Shown here piece by piece: positions 22,993 to 31,535 of a stretch of DNA of 64,000 nucleotides. This DNA comes from Falsiroseomonas sp046052145 (GTDB lineage Bacteria > Pseudomonadota > Alphaproteobacteria > Acetobacterales > Acetobacteraceae), in the NCBI GenBank assembly GCA_046052145.1, contig JBJOMW010000001.1:186001-250000 (forward strand), read 5' to 3'. A program made the translations under genes and the position numbers. How positions within the stretch are numbered: position 1 is the stretch's first letter; each line of letters opens with the position of its first letter. Below the pieces are notes generated by a model. That model did no database searches. It had not been told where the DNA came from and worked only from the letters and a program-made list of their open reading frames with translations.

Positions 22993-23885
22993 CAGCTGCC
23001 ACTCTTCAGCACGCCCGCCGCGGGGTCTTCCGGCGCATGCGGCTGCATGGGCTGGCGGCGGCGGGCATGCCAGGCTTCCATCAGCTGCAGCACTGTCGCG
23101 GCGGTTTCCTCGATGGAGCGCCGCGTCACGTCGATCACCGGCCAGCCGCGTTCGGTGCAAAGCCGGCGCGAGGCCAGGATCTCCGCCTTCACCGATTCAT
23201 GGTCCACATAATCATTGGTATCCTGCCGGACACCGCTCGCGCCGATCAGGCGCAGGCGATGGCGGCGGATCTCGATCAGCGCGTTGGCTTCGATATGCAG
23301 CCCGACCACGGGACAAGGAGGATCGTTCAGCTCCTCCGGCAGTGTCGCACCGGGGACGATCGGGACATTCGCAGCCTTGATGCCGCGGTTCGCCAGATAG
23401 AAGCAGGTCGGTGTCTTGGAACTGCGGGAGACGCCCACCAGGCACACATCCGCCCCATCGATGCCCGCAACGCCCTGACCGTCATCATGCGCCAGCACGT
23501 AATGCATCGCATCAATGCGGCGGAAATAATCGGCATCCATCACATGCTGCGCGCCGCGCTTTTCCCGCGCACGCTCGCCCAACTCCGCCTGCAGCAGCTC
23601 CATCACCGGATCGAGCACCGACAGGCAGGTCGTGCCGATGCGGGTGCAATGCTCCTGCAGCGCATGGCGCAGGCTGCGATCGGCGACGGTGAAGAGAACC
23701 GGACCGGGCTCCGCCTCGATGCCATCCAGCACGCGGTCCAGCTGCAGGCGGGAGCGGATCAGCGACCAGCGATGCTGGACCACATGGGGTTCGTCGAATC
23801 GCGCCAGCGTCGCCCGCGCGATGGAATTCAGCGTTTCCCCCGTGCTGTCGGAGACGAGATGCAAATTGACCGTACGATGCGCCAT
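22992..23885 (-). CDS. pyruvate, phosphate dikinase regulatory protein (kinase/pyrophosphorylase)
   Basis: DUF299 bifunctional serine/threonine kinase and Pi-dependent phosphorylase that inactivates or reactivates PPDK or PEP synthase using ADP. The 297-residue protein starts with VNLHLVSDSTGETLNSIARA and contains the P-loop-like GVSRSSKTPTCFYLANRG (about 152-169), both diagnostic, and ends with SIEETAATVLQLM. ATG at 23885; an ATG/GTG reading from 23999 would add 38 residues of intergenic character. Coupled to maf by a TGATG junction. Confidence 0.92.
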   Translation of the reverse strand: MAHRTVNLHLVSDSTGETLNSIARATLARFDEPHVVQHRWSLIRSRLQLDRVLDGIEAEPGPVLFTVADRSLRHALQEHCTRIGTTCLSVLDPVMELLQAELGERAREKRGAQHVMDADYFRRIDAMHYVLAHDDGQGVAGIDGADVCLVGVSRSSKTPTCFYLANRGIKAANVPIVPGATLPEELNDPPCPVVGLHIEANALIEIRRHRLRLIGASGVRQDTNDYVDHESVKAEILASRRLCTERGWPVIDVTRRSIEETAATVLQLMEAWHARRRQPMQPHAPEDPAAGVLKSGS

Positions 23886-24279
23886 TCGGGTGCTGTCCTG
23901 GCCGCTTGAAAGGCGGGGATGATGGGGAAAACCCGGGCGGGTCAAGGCCAGGGGCTGGAAAGAAGGGGATAAGAGACTGTTCCGGCGAACGCGGGACAAG
24001 AAGCCGACCCTCCGGCATGTTAGGCGGGACGGACCCAGATTTCCCCCTGGAGTCAGTGGCCTGGCGGGTGAGGCTCACGTGGACAGGGCTGTGGATGGCC
24101 AAAGGGTCATCGGCAATCCCCGATGCCCACAGGCCCTAAAGACACCTCTCCTCTTCAAGGATTCTATTTCTTCTTGGATGATAGCGGCCAAGCGGCGCCA
24201 GTTGGACAGCTGCAGGGACTGGATTGAGGAGGTTGGGTTGGCCGCAGAGGCGGATGGCGGCGTGGCGGAAGCCGCGCCG
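23886..24279. other. divergent intergenic region; candidate chromosomal origin (oriC)
   Basis: A 394-bp gap between the divergent PPDK-regulator and hemE genes, unusually long for this compact sequence. In Caulobacter and Rickettsia the replication origin maps next to hemE on this side. Weak DnaA-box-like sites are present: TGTGGATGG at 24090-24098, GTGGACAGG just upstream at 24079-24087, and a GGGGATAAG near 23966. An AT-richer tract runs at about 24150-24184. No perfect TTATCCACA box and no CtrA TTAA-N7-TTAA site was found, so the assignment rests mainly on synteny. It also must hold both gene promoters. Confidence 0.4.
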
Positions 24280-25326
24280 ATGACGGAAGCGCGCAAGCCG
24301 CTGCTGCGGGCGCTGAACGGGGAGGCCGTCTGGCCGCCGCCGATGTGGCTGATGCGCCAGGCCGGGCGCTATTTGCCCGAATACCGGGCGGTGCGGGAAC
24401 AGGCGGGCGGCTTCATCGCGCTCTGCACCAACCCCGAACTGGCGTCGGAGGTGACGATCCAGCCGATCCGCCGCTACGGCATGGATGGCGCGATCTTGTT
24501 CTCCGACATCCTGATGGTGCCCTGGGCGCTGGGGCAGGGCCTGCGCTTCGCGGAAGGCGAGGGGCCGGTGCTGGACCCGATCCGCGACGCGGCTGGGATC
24601 GCCGCCCTCGAGCCCGCGAAGCTGCGGGAACGCGCCGCACCGATCTTCGAGACGGTGCGGATCACCCGCGCGGCACTGGCCGCGCAGCATCCGCGGACCG
24701 CGCTGATCGGCTTCGCCGGCAGCCCCTGGACGGTCGCCGCCTATATGGTGGAGGGCCACGGCTCGCGGGATTTCCACACCGCGCGGGGGCTGGCCTTCGC
24801 CGACCCCACCCTGTTCGGGAAGCTGATCCGCATCCTGGTGGACGCTACCACCGACTATCTGCTGGCGCAGATCGAGGCCGGCGCCGAAGCGGTGATGCTG
24901 TTCGACAGCTGGGCCGGCATGCTGCCACCCGGCCAGTTCCGCCGCTGGGTGATCGAGCCCACCACGACCATCGTGCGTAATGTGAAGCGCGCACATCCCA
25001 CCATCCCGGTGATCGGCTTCCCCCGCCTGGCCGGGCCGCTGATTGCCGAATATGCGCAGCGCACGGGTGTGAACACGGTGGCGATGGATACCTCGATGGA
25101 TCCGCGCTTCGCGGCCACCGCCGTGCCCGCGCATATCGGCCTGCAAGGCAACCTCGACCCGCTCGCGCTGGTCGCCGGCGGCATCGCGCTCGAGACCGAG
25201 GCACGGCAGGTCCTGGCCGCCATGCGCGGCCGCCCCTTCGTGTTCAACCTCGGCCACGGCATCGAAAAAGTGACCCCGCCCGAGCACGTGACACAGCTGG
25301 TCCGGCTGGTGCGCAGCGGCGGGTGA
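24280..25326 (+). CDS. hemE: uroporphyrinogen decarboxylase
   Basis: Decarboxylates the four acetate side chains of uroporphyrinogen III to coproporphyrinogen III in haem biosynthesis. The 348-residue protein has the signature WLMRQAGRYLPEYR near residues 25-38, a GFAGSPWTVAAYMVEG segment near 145, LFDSWAGMLPPGQF near 206-220 and the late FNLGHGIEKVTPPEHV. ATG at 24280 gives the standard N-terminus; an in-frame start at 24079 would add 67 residues within the intergenic region and is rejected. Followed directly by repeat family 3. Confidence 0.95.
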   Translation: MTEARKPLLRALNGEAVWPPPMWLMRQAGRYLPEYRAVREQAGGFIALCTNPELASEVTIQPIRRYGMDGAILFSDILMVPWALGQGLRFAEGEGPVLDPIRDAAGIAALEPAKLRERAAPIFETVRITRAALAAQHPRTALIGFAGSPWTVAAYMVEGHGSRDFHTARGLAFADPTLFGKLIRILVDATTDYLLAQIEAGAEAVMLFDSWAGMLPPGQFRRWVIEPTTTIVRNVKRAHPTIPVIGFPRLAGPLIAEYAQRTGVNTVAMDTSMDPRFAATAVPAHIGLQGNLDPLALVAGGIALETEARQVLAAMRGRPFVFNLGHGIEKVTPPEHVTQLVRLVRSGG

Positions 25327-25334
25327 GGGGGTGA

Positions 25335-25551
25335 CCGGGAGGGACGCCGTCCCTCCCGGACCCTCCCTGCCAAGGGGCAGTGGCCCCTTGGAACCCATGA
25401 GTTATGGGGCGGAGAGGGAGGGGGCATGGTGCGCCCAGCATCACGGGCGCCCGTTTGGTGCCCCCTCCCTCTCCGCCCCAAAAAACTGATCGAGGTCCAG
25501 GAGCCTAAGCCTCCTGGCGGGAGGGGTTCGGGGAGGGCGGAGCCCTCCCCG
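25335..25551 (+). repeat. large multi-hairpin repeat, family 3, copy A
   Basis: A 217-bp element of five hairpins. H1 is a 10-bp stem at 25335-25344/25350-25359. H2 is a 9-bp stem at 25370-25378/25383-25391. H3 is a perfect 22-bp stem at 25405-25426/25459-25480 enclosing a smaller GCGCCC/GGGCGC stem. H4 is at 25497-25517. H5 is a 10-bp stem at 25529-25538/25542-25551. A second copy in the same orientation is at 37680-37894 with paired compensatory changes in H1, H2 and H3. Unpaired GGAACCCAT after H2 is identical in both. It separates convergent hemE and mltA. Confidence 0.92.
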
Positions 25552-25568
25552 TCAACGCCCCTTCGCCG

Positions 25569-26729
25569 TCAGCGCGGCACGAGCAGGAACAGCGCGGCCG
25601 GGTCGCGGAGGCGGCCGGCGCGGTTGGCGGCGTCGGGGCCCCAGCCGGTGAAGAGGTCGGCGCGCGCGGGGCCGCGGATGGCGCCGCCAGTGTCCTGGGC
25701 GATGGTGAGGCGGCGCAGGGGCTGGGCGGTCAGGGGGTCCTGGCCGGCGACCCAGACGGGCAGGCCGAGCGGGACCTGGGTGCGGTCGACAGCGATGGAG
25801 CGCATCGGGGTCAGTGGCGCGCCGAGCGTGCCGATGGGGCCCGCTTCGGGTGGCAGGTCCAGGCGGCGGAAGAAGATGTAGCTGGGGTTGCGGGCCATCA
25901 GCGCGGCGGCGGCCTCGGGGCCGGCGGCGTCCATCCAGGCGCGGATGGCCTGCATCGAGACCTGTTCGCGCGTCAGGATGCCGTCCTCGATGAGAAAGCG
26001 ACCGATTGCGACATAGGGAAAGCCGTTCCAGCCGCCATAGCCGAGCCGCAGCACGCCGCCTTCGGCCAGTACGACCCGGCCGGAGCCCTGGATGTGGAGA
26101 AAGAAGGCGTCGGCGGGGTTGTCCACCCAGGCAAGTTCGAGTCCCCGACCAGCCAGGGCGCCGGCGGTGATGGCGGCGCGGTCGGCGAAGGGGTGTAGCC
26201 GGCCGTCGCGGGCCAAGCCTGCCACGCGGCGGCCGCGGAGGTCGGGGAGGAAGGTGCCGAGATCGGCTTCGACCAGTTCAGGCGGTCGGGCATGCAGCGG
26301 CGTGGCGAAGCGGTCGCTGCGGGTCGTGCTGCCGCGCAGCTCGGGCTCGAAATAGCCGGTCAGCGTGCCCTGTCCGAGCGCCACGGGCCGGAAGCGCCGT
26401 TCCAGGAAGGCGCGGGCGGCGTCGTCGCCGGGCGGTAGGGTGGCAAGTTCGGCGCAGGCCGGGGCGAGGGTGGTCGCGGTGGCCAGGGTCGGGCCGGTGC
26501 CGCCCAGCTCGCGCGTGGGCGGGAGGGGGGCGATGGCGGCGCAGCTGGCGCGGAGTGCGGGCAGAGCTTCCGCATGGCGGTCGGCGGCCCAGCCGGGCAG
26601 GTCGGTGAAGGCGACGTCGCGGGGGTAGCTGGGCGCGCAGGCCGCGAGCAGGGCGGCCAGCAGCAGACCAGGGTTGAGCCGGCGCGGGAAACCCCTCCCC
26701 GCCGGGCGGGGAAGGGTAGGCCGCGGCAT
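25569..26729 (-). CDS. mltA: membrane-bound lytic murein transglycosylase A
   Basis: Outer-membrane lipoprotein that cleaves peptidoglycan glycan strands with 1,6-anhydro product formation. The 386-residue protein has a signal with lipobox LLAAC (acylated Cys31), an MltA domain with TLTGYFEPEL near residue 120, VAIGRFLIEDGIL near 240, and a C-terminal 3D domain with the catalytic-aspartate region RLTIAQDTGGAIRG-P and RADLFTGWG. ATG at 26729 overlaps the Tim44-protein stop by one base (TGATG). The Tim44-mltA pair is conserved in alphaproteobacteria. Confidence 0.94.
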   Translation of the reverse strand: MPRPTLPRPAGRGFPRRLNPGLLLAALLAACAPSYPRDVAFTDLPGWAADRHAEALPALRASCAAIAPLPPTRELGGTGPTLATATTLAPACAELATLPPGDDAARAFLERRFRPVALGQGTLTGYFEPELRGSTTRSDRFATPLHARPPELVEADLGTFLPDLRGRRVAGLARDGRLHPFADRAAITAGALAGRGLELAWVDNPADAFFLHIQGSGRVVLAEGGVLRLGYGGWNGFPYVAIGRFLIEDGILTREQVSMQAIRAWMDAAGPEAAAALMARNPSYIFFRRLDLPPEAGPIGTLGAPLTPMRSIAVDRTQVPLGLPVWVAGQDPLTAQPLRRLTIAQDTGGAIRGPARADLFTGWGPDAANRAGRLRDPAALFLLVPR

Positions 26730-27415
26730 CAGGCGCTCTGGGTGGAGACCAGCTTCCAGCTGGGATCCTGGCTCCGCAGGTCGCGCTGGAAGGTCCAGAT
26801 GTCGGCGAGTTCCGTCACCGCTTCGGCGCCGGCGACGACGCCGCCATCCTTGCCGGTGGTCAGGTTCACCTGGTCGGAGACGAAGCGGACCGTGACATCG
26901 GCGACCGTGCCGCGGAGATCGGCGGCCTCGATGGCCATCTCCTGCATGGCTCGGACTTCGCTGCGCTGGGTTTCGCCAGCAGCTTCGCGGCGGGAAATCT
27001 CGCCTTCGAAGCCGCCATAGGTGTCGTCCGACAGCAGCATGCGCAGCGTCTGGCGGTCGCCCTTCGCAAAGGCGTCCACGATCATGCGGAAGGCGCCCTC
27101 GGCACCGTCGAGGAAGCCGTTCGGGTCGAAGCTGGGGTCCACGCCGCGGATGCGCATCAGCGCCTGGCCGATGGGGCTGCGCGGGTCGGGCAGGTGGCGG
27201 CGCGTGCCGTTGGCTGGGGCCTGCACGGCCGGGAAATCCACCACATTGTCCCCGCCCGGCGCGCCGCGCGCGGCCTGGGGGTCATAGGCGCCCTGGCCCT
27301 CGCGCTGCTGCCGTTCGAAGCCGGTGCGGCGGCCGAGCACGCTGCGCAGCCGCAGGACCAGGAAGGCCGCGACCATGGCAAAGAGGATCAGGTCGACCGG
27401 GAAGCCACCGGACAT
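26729..27415 (-). CDS. Tim44-domain membrane-anchored protein
   Basis: Protein of 228 residues with one N-terminal membrane anchor (VDLILFAMVAAFLVLRLRSVLG, residues 7-28), a proline-rich linker and a C-terminal Tim44-like domain (about 85-228). The domain includes FLDGAEGAFRMIVDAFAKGD and LADIWTFQRDLRSQDPSWKL, the family ending. Bacterial homologues of mitochondrial Tim44 are inner-membrane proteins (TimA in Caulobacter); their partner is not settled. ATG at 27415 has AAGGAG six bases upstream; the TTG at 27421 is rejected. Confidence 0.9.
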   Translation of the reverse strand: MSGGFPVDLILFAMVAAFLVLRLRSVLGRRTGFERQQREGQGAYDPQAARGAPGGDNVVDFPAVQAPANGTRRHLPDPRSPIGQALMRIRGVDPSFDPNGFLDGAEGAFRMIVDAFAKGDRQTLRMLLSDDTYGGFEGEISRREAAGETQRSEVRAMQEMAIEAADLRGTVADVTVRFVSDQVNLTTGKDGGVVAGAEAVTELADIWTFQRDLRSQDPSWKLVSTQSA

Positions 27416-27560
27416 GGACAACTCCTTATGCTCCTCTCACTTAGGGCGCATGGGGGCGGGCCGCAACGGCAAGATTGGGCTGGGGCGCGGGCAGCCCGTT
27501 GCGGCGGCGCCACGGCGGCGGTAGTCCCGCGGAACCCCCGCACCGGAAAGCGCGCGCGCG

Positions 27561-28121
27561 ATGATCCTGCTCCGCCATGGCCAGAGCGAGTTCAACCTGC
27601 TGTTCACCCAGACGCGGAAGGACCCGGGCATCAAGGACCCGCGGCTGACCCCGCTCGGCCACAGCCAGGCCGAGGTCGCGGCGGAAGCGCTGGCCGGCGC
27701 GCGGGAGATCCGGCGCATCATCGCCTCCCCTTACACCCGCGCCTTGCAGACGGCGGCGCCGCTGGCGCGGCGGCTCGGGCTGCCGGTGACGGTGAACCCG
27801 ATCGTGCGGGAGCGCTACGCCTTCACCTGCGACATCGGCAGCCCGGTGACGCAGCTGCGCGCGGAGTTCCCGGATGTCGCGCTGGATCACGTCGACGAGA
27901 TCTGGTGGCCCGAGGTGGAGGAGCCGGCCGAGCAGGTGCTGGCCCGGGCCGCACGTTTTCGGGGAGAGATGGCAGCGGTGGAGGATTGGAGCCACACGGT
28001 GGTGGTGAGCCACTGGGGCTTCATCCTGTCCATGACCGGGCGGAGCATCGCGAACGGCCAGTGGCTGGACTGCGACCCGACCGAGCCGGCCTTGGAAGAG
28101 GTCAGCTGGAAGCATCATTGA
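27561..28121 (+). CDS. histidine phosphatase (phosphoglycerate mutase-like)
   Basis: Histidine-phosphatase-fold enzyme of 186 residues. The catalytic RHGQSEFN is at residues 5-12, the acid/base region IIASPYTRALQTA near 53-65, a glutamate-containing VRERYAFTCD segment near 87, and the second catalytic histidine in VVSHWGFILSM near 150. Substrate cannot be predicted; such short members are often broad phosphatases. ATG at 27561, no clear Shine-Dalgarno. The gene stands alone and ends at a perfect-stem terminator. Confidence 0.88.
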   Translation: MILLRHGQSEFNLLFTQTRKDPGIKDPRLTPLGHSQAEVAAEALAGAREIRRIIASPYTRALQTAAPLARRLGLPVTVNPIVRERYAFTCDIGSPVTQLRAEFPDVALDHVDEIWWPEVEEPAEQVLARAARFRGEMAAVEDWSHTVVVSHWGFILSMTGRSIANGQWLDCDPTEPALEEVSWKHH

Positions 28122-28157
28122 AGCCCTCTCCCCCATAAGTGGGGGAGAGGGCTTTTC
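28122..28157 (+). terminator. rho-independent-type terminator after the histidine phosphatase
   Basis: A perfect 14-bp stem (28122-28135 pairing with 28140-28153) closed by a TAAG tetraloop is followed by TTT at 28154-28156. It begins right at the phosphatase stop codon and lies between convergent genes, so it can stop transcription from either side. Confidence 0.85.
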
Positions 28158-28184
28158 CGCTGAGAGGTGGGGAGGGCTTTCGCG

Positions 28185-29339
28185 CTACAGCGCGGCGCGC
28201 ATCGCGGCGATGACGCGGGAAACCTCGTCGTCGGTCAGGTAGGGGTGCATCGGCAGGGAGAGGATGCGCTGGCAGAGCGCTTCGCTCACAGGCAGCGGGG
28301 GCCGGCCGCCCGCGATCGCGCCCATGTGCGCGCCCGCATAGGCAGGCTGATGGTGCAGGGGCTTCGGATAATAGATGCCGCTCGGCACGCCGTGGGACTT
28401 CAGCACATCCTGCACGCGCGCGCGGTCCACGCCGGCGGGCAGCACCACCGAATACAAGCCCCAGGCATGGTCGGCGCCGGGGAGGCTGCTCGGCACCTGC
28501 ACCAGGCCACGCAGGCCTTCGCCATACAGCGCGGCGACCTTGGTGCGGGCGGCGAGTTCCGCTTCGAACAGCGGCAGCTTGGCCAGCAGCACCGCGGCCT
28601 GCATCGTGTCGAGCCGGCCGTTCATGCCGGTGCGCAGCACCTCATAGCGGGTCTTGCCCTCGCCATGCGTGCGCAGCTGGCGATAAAGCTCGGCGCGGTC
28701 GGCATCATCGGTCAGCAGCGCGCCGCCATCGCCGTAGCAGCCGAGCGTTTTGGTCGGGTAGAAGCTGAGCGCCGCCGCATGGCCCCAGCGCCCAAGCCGC
28801 TTGCCGTGCAGCGCGGCGCCAAACCCCTGCGCGGCGTCATCGAGGGCGAACATGCCGTGTTTGGCGCAGATCGCCTCGATCACCGGCCAATCGGCGGGCA
28901 GGCCGAAGAGGTCCACGCCCACCACCGCGCGCGGCCGCAGACGCCCTTCCTGGATCACCAGCGCCAGGCGGCGTTCGAGGTCGGCCAGGTCGAGGTTGAA
29001 GGTGGCCGGGTCCACATCCACGAAGACCGGGGTTGCGCCCAGCACGAGCGGCACCTCGGCGGTCGCGGTGTAGGTGAAGGCGGGCAGGAACACCGCATCG
29101 CCCCGCCCGATCCCCTCCGCCATCATCGCGATCTGCAAGGCATCCGTGCCGGAGGAGACACCGACGGCATGGGCGCAGCCGGCGAAGGCGGCGAGGCTCG
29201 CTTCCAGCTCCCGCACCTCGGGGCCGTTGATGAAGGCGCCGCTGTCGAGCACGGCGGCGAGGCGCCGGTCGAGATCGGCGCGGATCAGCGCCTGCTGGGC
29301 CTTCATGTCGAACAGGGCGATGGGGCGCGGAGCGGTCAT
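28185..29339 (-). CDS. DegT/DnrJ/EryC1/StrS sugar aminotransferase
   Basis: PLP-dependent aminotransferase of 384 residues acting on nucleotide-linked keto sugars. The cofactor region GVSSGTDALQIAM is near residue 58, the aspartate segment FALDDAAQGFGA near 163, and the PLP lysine in SFYPTKTLGCYGDGG near 188. The C-terminal IYYPKPLHHQPAY is typical of UDP-3-keto/4-keto-hexose aminotransferases. ATG at 29339 matches family N-termini (IALFDMKAQ). It sits directly downstream of the CapD/WbpM-type dehydratase on the same strand, which would make its keto-sugar substrate. Confidence 0.9.
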   Translation of the reverse strand: MTAPRPIALFDMKAQQALIRADLDRRLAAVLDSGAFINGPEVRELEASLAAFAGCAHAVGVSSGTDALQIAMMAEGIGRGDAVFLPAFTYTATAEVPLVLGATPVFVDVDPATFNLDLADLERRLALVIQEGRLRPRAVVGVDLFGLPADWPVIEAICAKHGMFALDDAAQGFGAALHGKRLGRWGHAAALSFYPTKTLGCYGDGGALLTDDADRAELYRQLRTHGEGKTRYEVLRTGMNGRLDTMQAAVLLAKLPLFEAELAARTKVAALYGEGLRGLVQVPSSLPGADHAWGLYSVVLPAGVDRARVQDVLKSHGVPSGIYYPKPLHHQPAYAGAHMGAIAGGRPPLPVSEALCQRILSLPMHPYLTDDEVSRVIAAMRAAL

Positions 29340-29446
29340 CAGGGGTCCGTCTGGGGAACGTCCCCCGTCCATAGACCCATGGCGCCGCGCCGGCCAAGTC
29401 AACGGTCGTTGCGCGGGGTTTCCGGCCTGCGCCCATTACGGGCGCT

Positions 29447-29545
29447 TTACCCCGCGCCCTGCTCAGGTTGCTTACCCCGCGCCCGTTCCGGGCACTTACC
29501 CTGCGCCCGTTCCGGGCTGCTTATCCCGCGCCCGTGCCGGGCGAC
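29447..29545. repeat. 24-25-bp tandem repeat at the 3' end of the capD-like gene
   Basis: Four units start at 29447, 29472, 29496 and 29521, each beginning TTACCCCGCGCCC (TTACCCTGCGCCC or TTATCCCGCGCCC in two) and mostly containing the hairpin GCCCG-TTC-CGGGC. A degenerate half unit precedes them (29424-29446). The last unit overlaps the capD-like gene and provides its final codons and TAA stop; each unit carries a TAA on the minus strand. Confidence 0.85.
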
Positions 29546-31452
29546 GCAAACTCCGGCACCAGCCGCCCCAGCTCGGCCAGCGTGCCGGGGCGGTCGCCGG
29601 CGACGCAGAGCGCGGCCATGCGGTCGATGGCCGCCGCCATCTCCGCCGCATCCGTGGTGCGCGGCACGGCCACCAGCAGGCCGGGGAATTCCGTCGGGTG
29701 CGGCGGCTCCTGGCCGTGGAACAGCTCTTCGAACAATTTCTCGCCAGGACGGAGGCCGGTGAAGCGGATTTCCACATCCTCCTCGGGCCGCAGCCCCGCC
29801 AGGCGGATCATGCGGCGCGCGAGATCCACGATCTTCACCGGCTCGCCCATATCCAGCACGAAGATGCCGCCCTCGCGCAGCTCTCGCGGTGCATTGGTGG
29901 GATCGGTGGCGCCGACCACCGCGGCCTGCAGCACCAGCCCGACCGCCTCCCGCACCGTCATGAAGTAGCGGCGCATGTCGGGATGCGTGACGGTCAGCGG
30001 CCCGCCGCGCTCCAGCTGGCGACGGAACAGCGGCACGACGGAGCCGGTCGAGCCCAGCACATTCCCGAACCGCACGGTGACCAGCCGCATGCCGCCTTCT
30101 GCACGCGCGTCGCGATCCCGCGCCTGGCAGTACATCTCCGCCAGCCGCTTGCTCGCACCCATCACGCTGGTCGGATTCACCGCCTTGTCGGTGGAGATGA
30201 ACACCATCAGCGAACAGCCCGCAGCGCGCGCTGCATCGGCGACGACGCGCGTGCCGAGCGCATTGGTCAGCACGCCCTCGAGCGGGTCGTTCTCCACCAT
30301 CGGCACATGCTTGAGTGCCGCGGCGTGGAAGACGAGTTCGGGGCGGATCTCCTCGAACAGGCGGCGGATGCGGGCCTCGTCGCGCACATCGGCCAGCACC
30401 GCCTGGCGCTTCACATCCGGGTGGCGTTCGCGCAGCTCGAGGTCGATTTCGTAGAGCACGTATTCGCCGTGATCGAGCAGCGTCAGGCTGGCCGGCCCAA
30501 GGGCGGCAACCTGGCGCGCCAGCTCCCCGCCGATGGTGCCGCCCGCGCCGGTGACCAGCACGCGCCGCCCCTGCACCAGCCGCGCCATGCCTTCGCGGTC
30601 GAGCGGGACCTGGGGGCGGTCCAGCAATTCCTCGATCTCGATGCGGCGCAGCGCGACCGGGGCCTCGGCCTCGGCGCGCTCGCCAGGGCGGCGGCTGGCG
30701 GGGCGGAGCGCGGTCAGGCTCGGCAGGCGCTTCACCGGCACGCCGTGGCGATCGCAGGCGTCCAGCAGGGTCTGCAAGGCCGTGCCCTGCAGCTGCGCGG
30801 TGGCCAGCACGACCAGCGCAGGCAGGCGGTTCTCCTCGCGCAGCCGTTCCAGCACGAGGTCGGCATCCTCGACCGTGCCGAGCACGGCCACGCCCTGGAT
30901 GCGGCGGCCCATCTGCCGCTCGCGCAGGCTGAGGATGCCGGTGACGCGATAGGCGACGCCGCGTTCCTGGCTCAGCGCGCGCAGGAACAGGTCGGTGCCG
31001 TCGCCAGCGCCGACCAGCAGCACGGATTGCGCCAGCGTGTCGCTGATCGGGCCGGCGCGGCCGGTATGGCGCAGCCGCGCGACGATGCGCGGCGCGGCCA
31101 GCAGCGCGGCCAGCAGCAGGGCGTGGATCAGCGGGAAGGCCGGGTTGGGCGAGCGCCACGCGCCAGTGGCCAGCAGCAGGGCCAGGAACAGCGCCGCGCC
31201 CACCGCGGCGACAGCCGAGGATGCGAGCAGGTCCGGCAGGGCGGCGAAGCGCCAATATTGCCGCGGCAGGCCGAGCGCCCAGGCTGGCAGCAGCACCGCC
31301 GCCACGCCCCCCGGCAGGGCCAGGAGCCACCATAGCCCAGGCGGCCAGGCGCCGGGCGCGGCGAGCCAGAGCGCGCCGGGCACGGCCAGCGCCGCCAGCC
31401 CTGCGTCGAGAACCAGGTTCAGAACGATCCGACCGTGGGCTGTTTTCACCAT
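29521..31452 (-). CDS. CapD/WbpM-type nucleotide-sugar 4,6-dehydratase
   Basis: Inner-membrane-anchored short-chain-dehydrogenase-family enzyme (643 residues), class of WbpM/CapD/PglF, converting UDP-GlcNAc to a 4-keto-6-deoxy sugar. About four N-terminal membrane segments lie within residues 10-125. A first Rossmann-like CoA-binding domain has LLVGAGDGTDLFLRAL near 146. The catalytic NAD domain begins VLVTGAGGTIGGELARQ near 298. The active-site lysine is in SVMGASKRLAEMY near 440, with methionine in place of the usual tyrosine, as in this subfamily. The last codons come from the tandem repeat at 29447-29545. The aminotransferase downstream fits the pathway. Confidence 0.92.
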   Translation of the reverse strand: MVKTAHGRIVLNLVLDAGLAALAVPGALWLAAPGAWPPGLWWLLALPGGVAAVLLPAWALGLPRQYWRFAALPDLLASSAVAAVGAALFLALLLATGAWRSPNPAFPLIHALLLAALLAAPRIVARLRHTGRAGPISDTLAQSVLLVGAGDGTDLFLRALSQERGVAYRVTGILSLRERQMGRRIQGVAVLGTVEDADLVLERLREENRLPALVVLATAQLQGTALQTLLDACDRHGVPVKRLPSLTALRPASRRPGERAEAEAPVALRRIEIEELLDRPQVPLDREGMARLVQGRRVLVTGAGGTIGGELARQVAALGPASLTLLDHGEYVLYEIDLELRERHPDVKRQAVLADVRDEARIRRLFEEIRPELVFHAAALKHVPMVENDPLEGVLTNALGTRVVADAARAAGCSLMVFISTDKAVNPTSVMGASKRLAEMYCQARDRDARAEGGMRLVTVRFGNVLGSTGSVVPLFRRQLERGGPLTVTHPDMRRYFMTVREAVGLVLQAAVVGATDPTNAPRELREGGIFVLDMGEPVKIVDLARRMIRLAGLRPEEDVEIRFTGLRPGEKLFEELFHGQEPPHPTEFPGLLVAVPRTTDAAEMAAAIDRMAALCVAGDRPGTLAELGRLVPEFASPGTGAG

Positions 31453-31535
31453 GGCCCACCCCCTGTAGACCTTCGCTGGCGTGGCCGGAAGATGGTGCCC
31501 ATGGCATAAGCCGCGCCCGCACGCCGAGGGGGACG

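Noticed and set aside
25335..25551. Riboswitch or leader RNA of mltA or hemE
   Set aside because: It lies between the 3' ends of convergent genes, and the second copy is in an unrelated operon in the other relative orientation, so a cis-acting metabolite sensor is unlikely.
29447..29545. Possible CRISPR or iteron array
   Set aside because: Only four units with no spacers, next to a polysaccharide gene and with no replication gene nearby; best explained as a tandem duplication.
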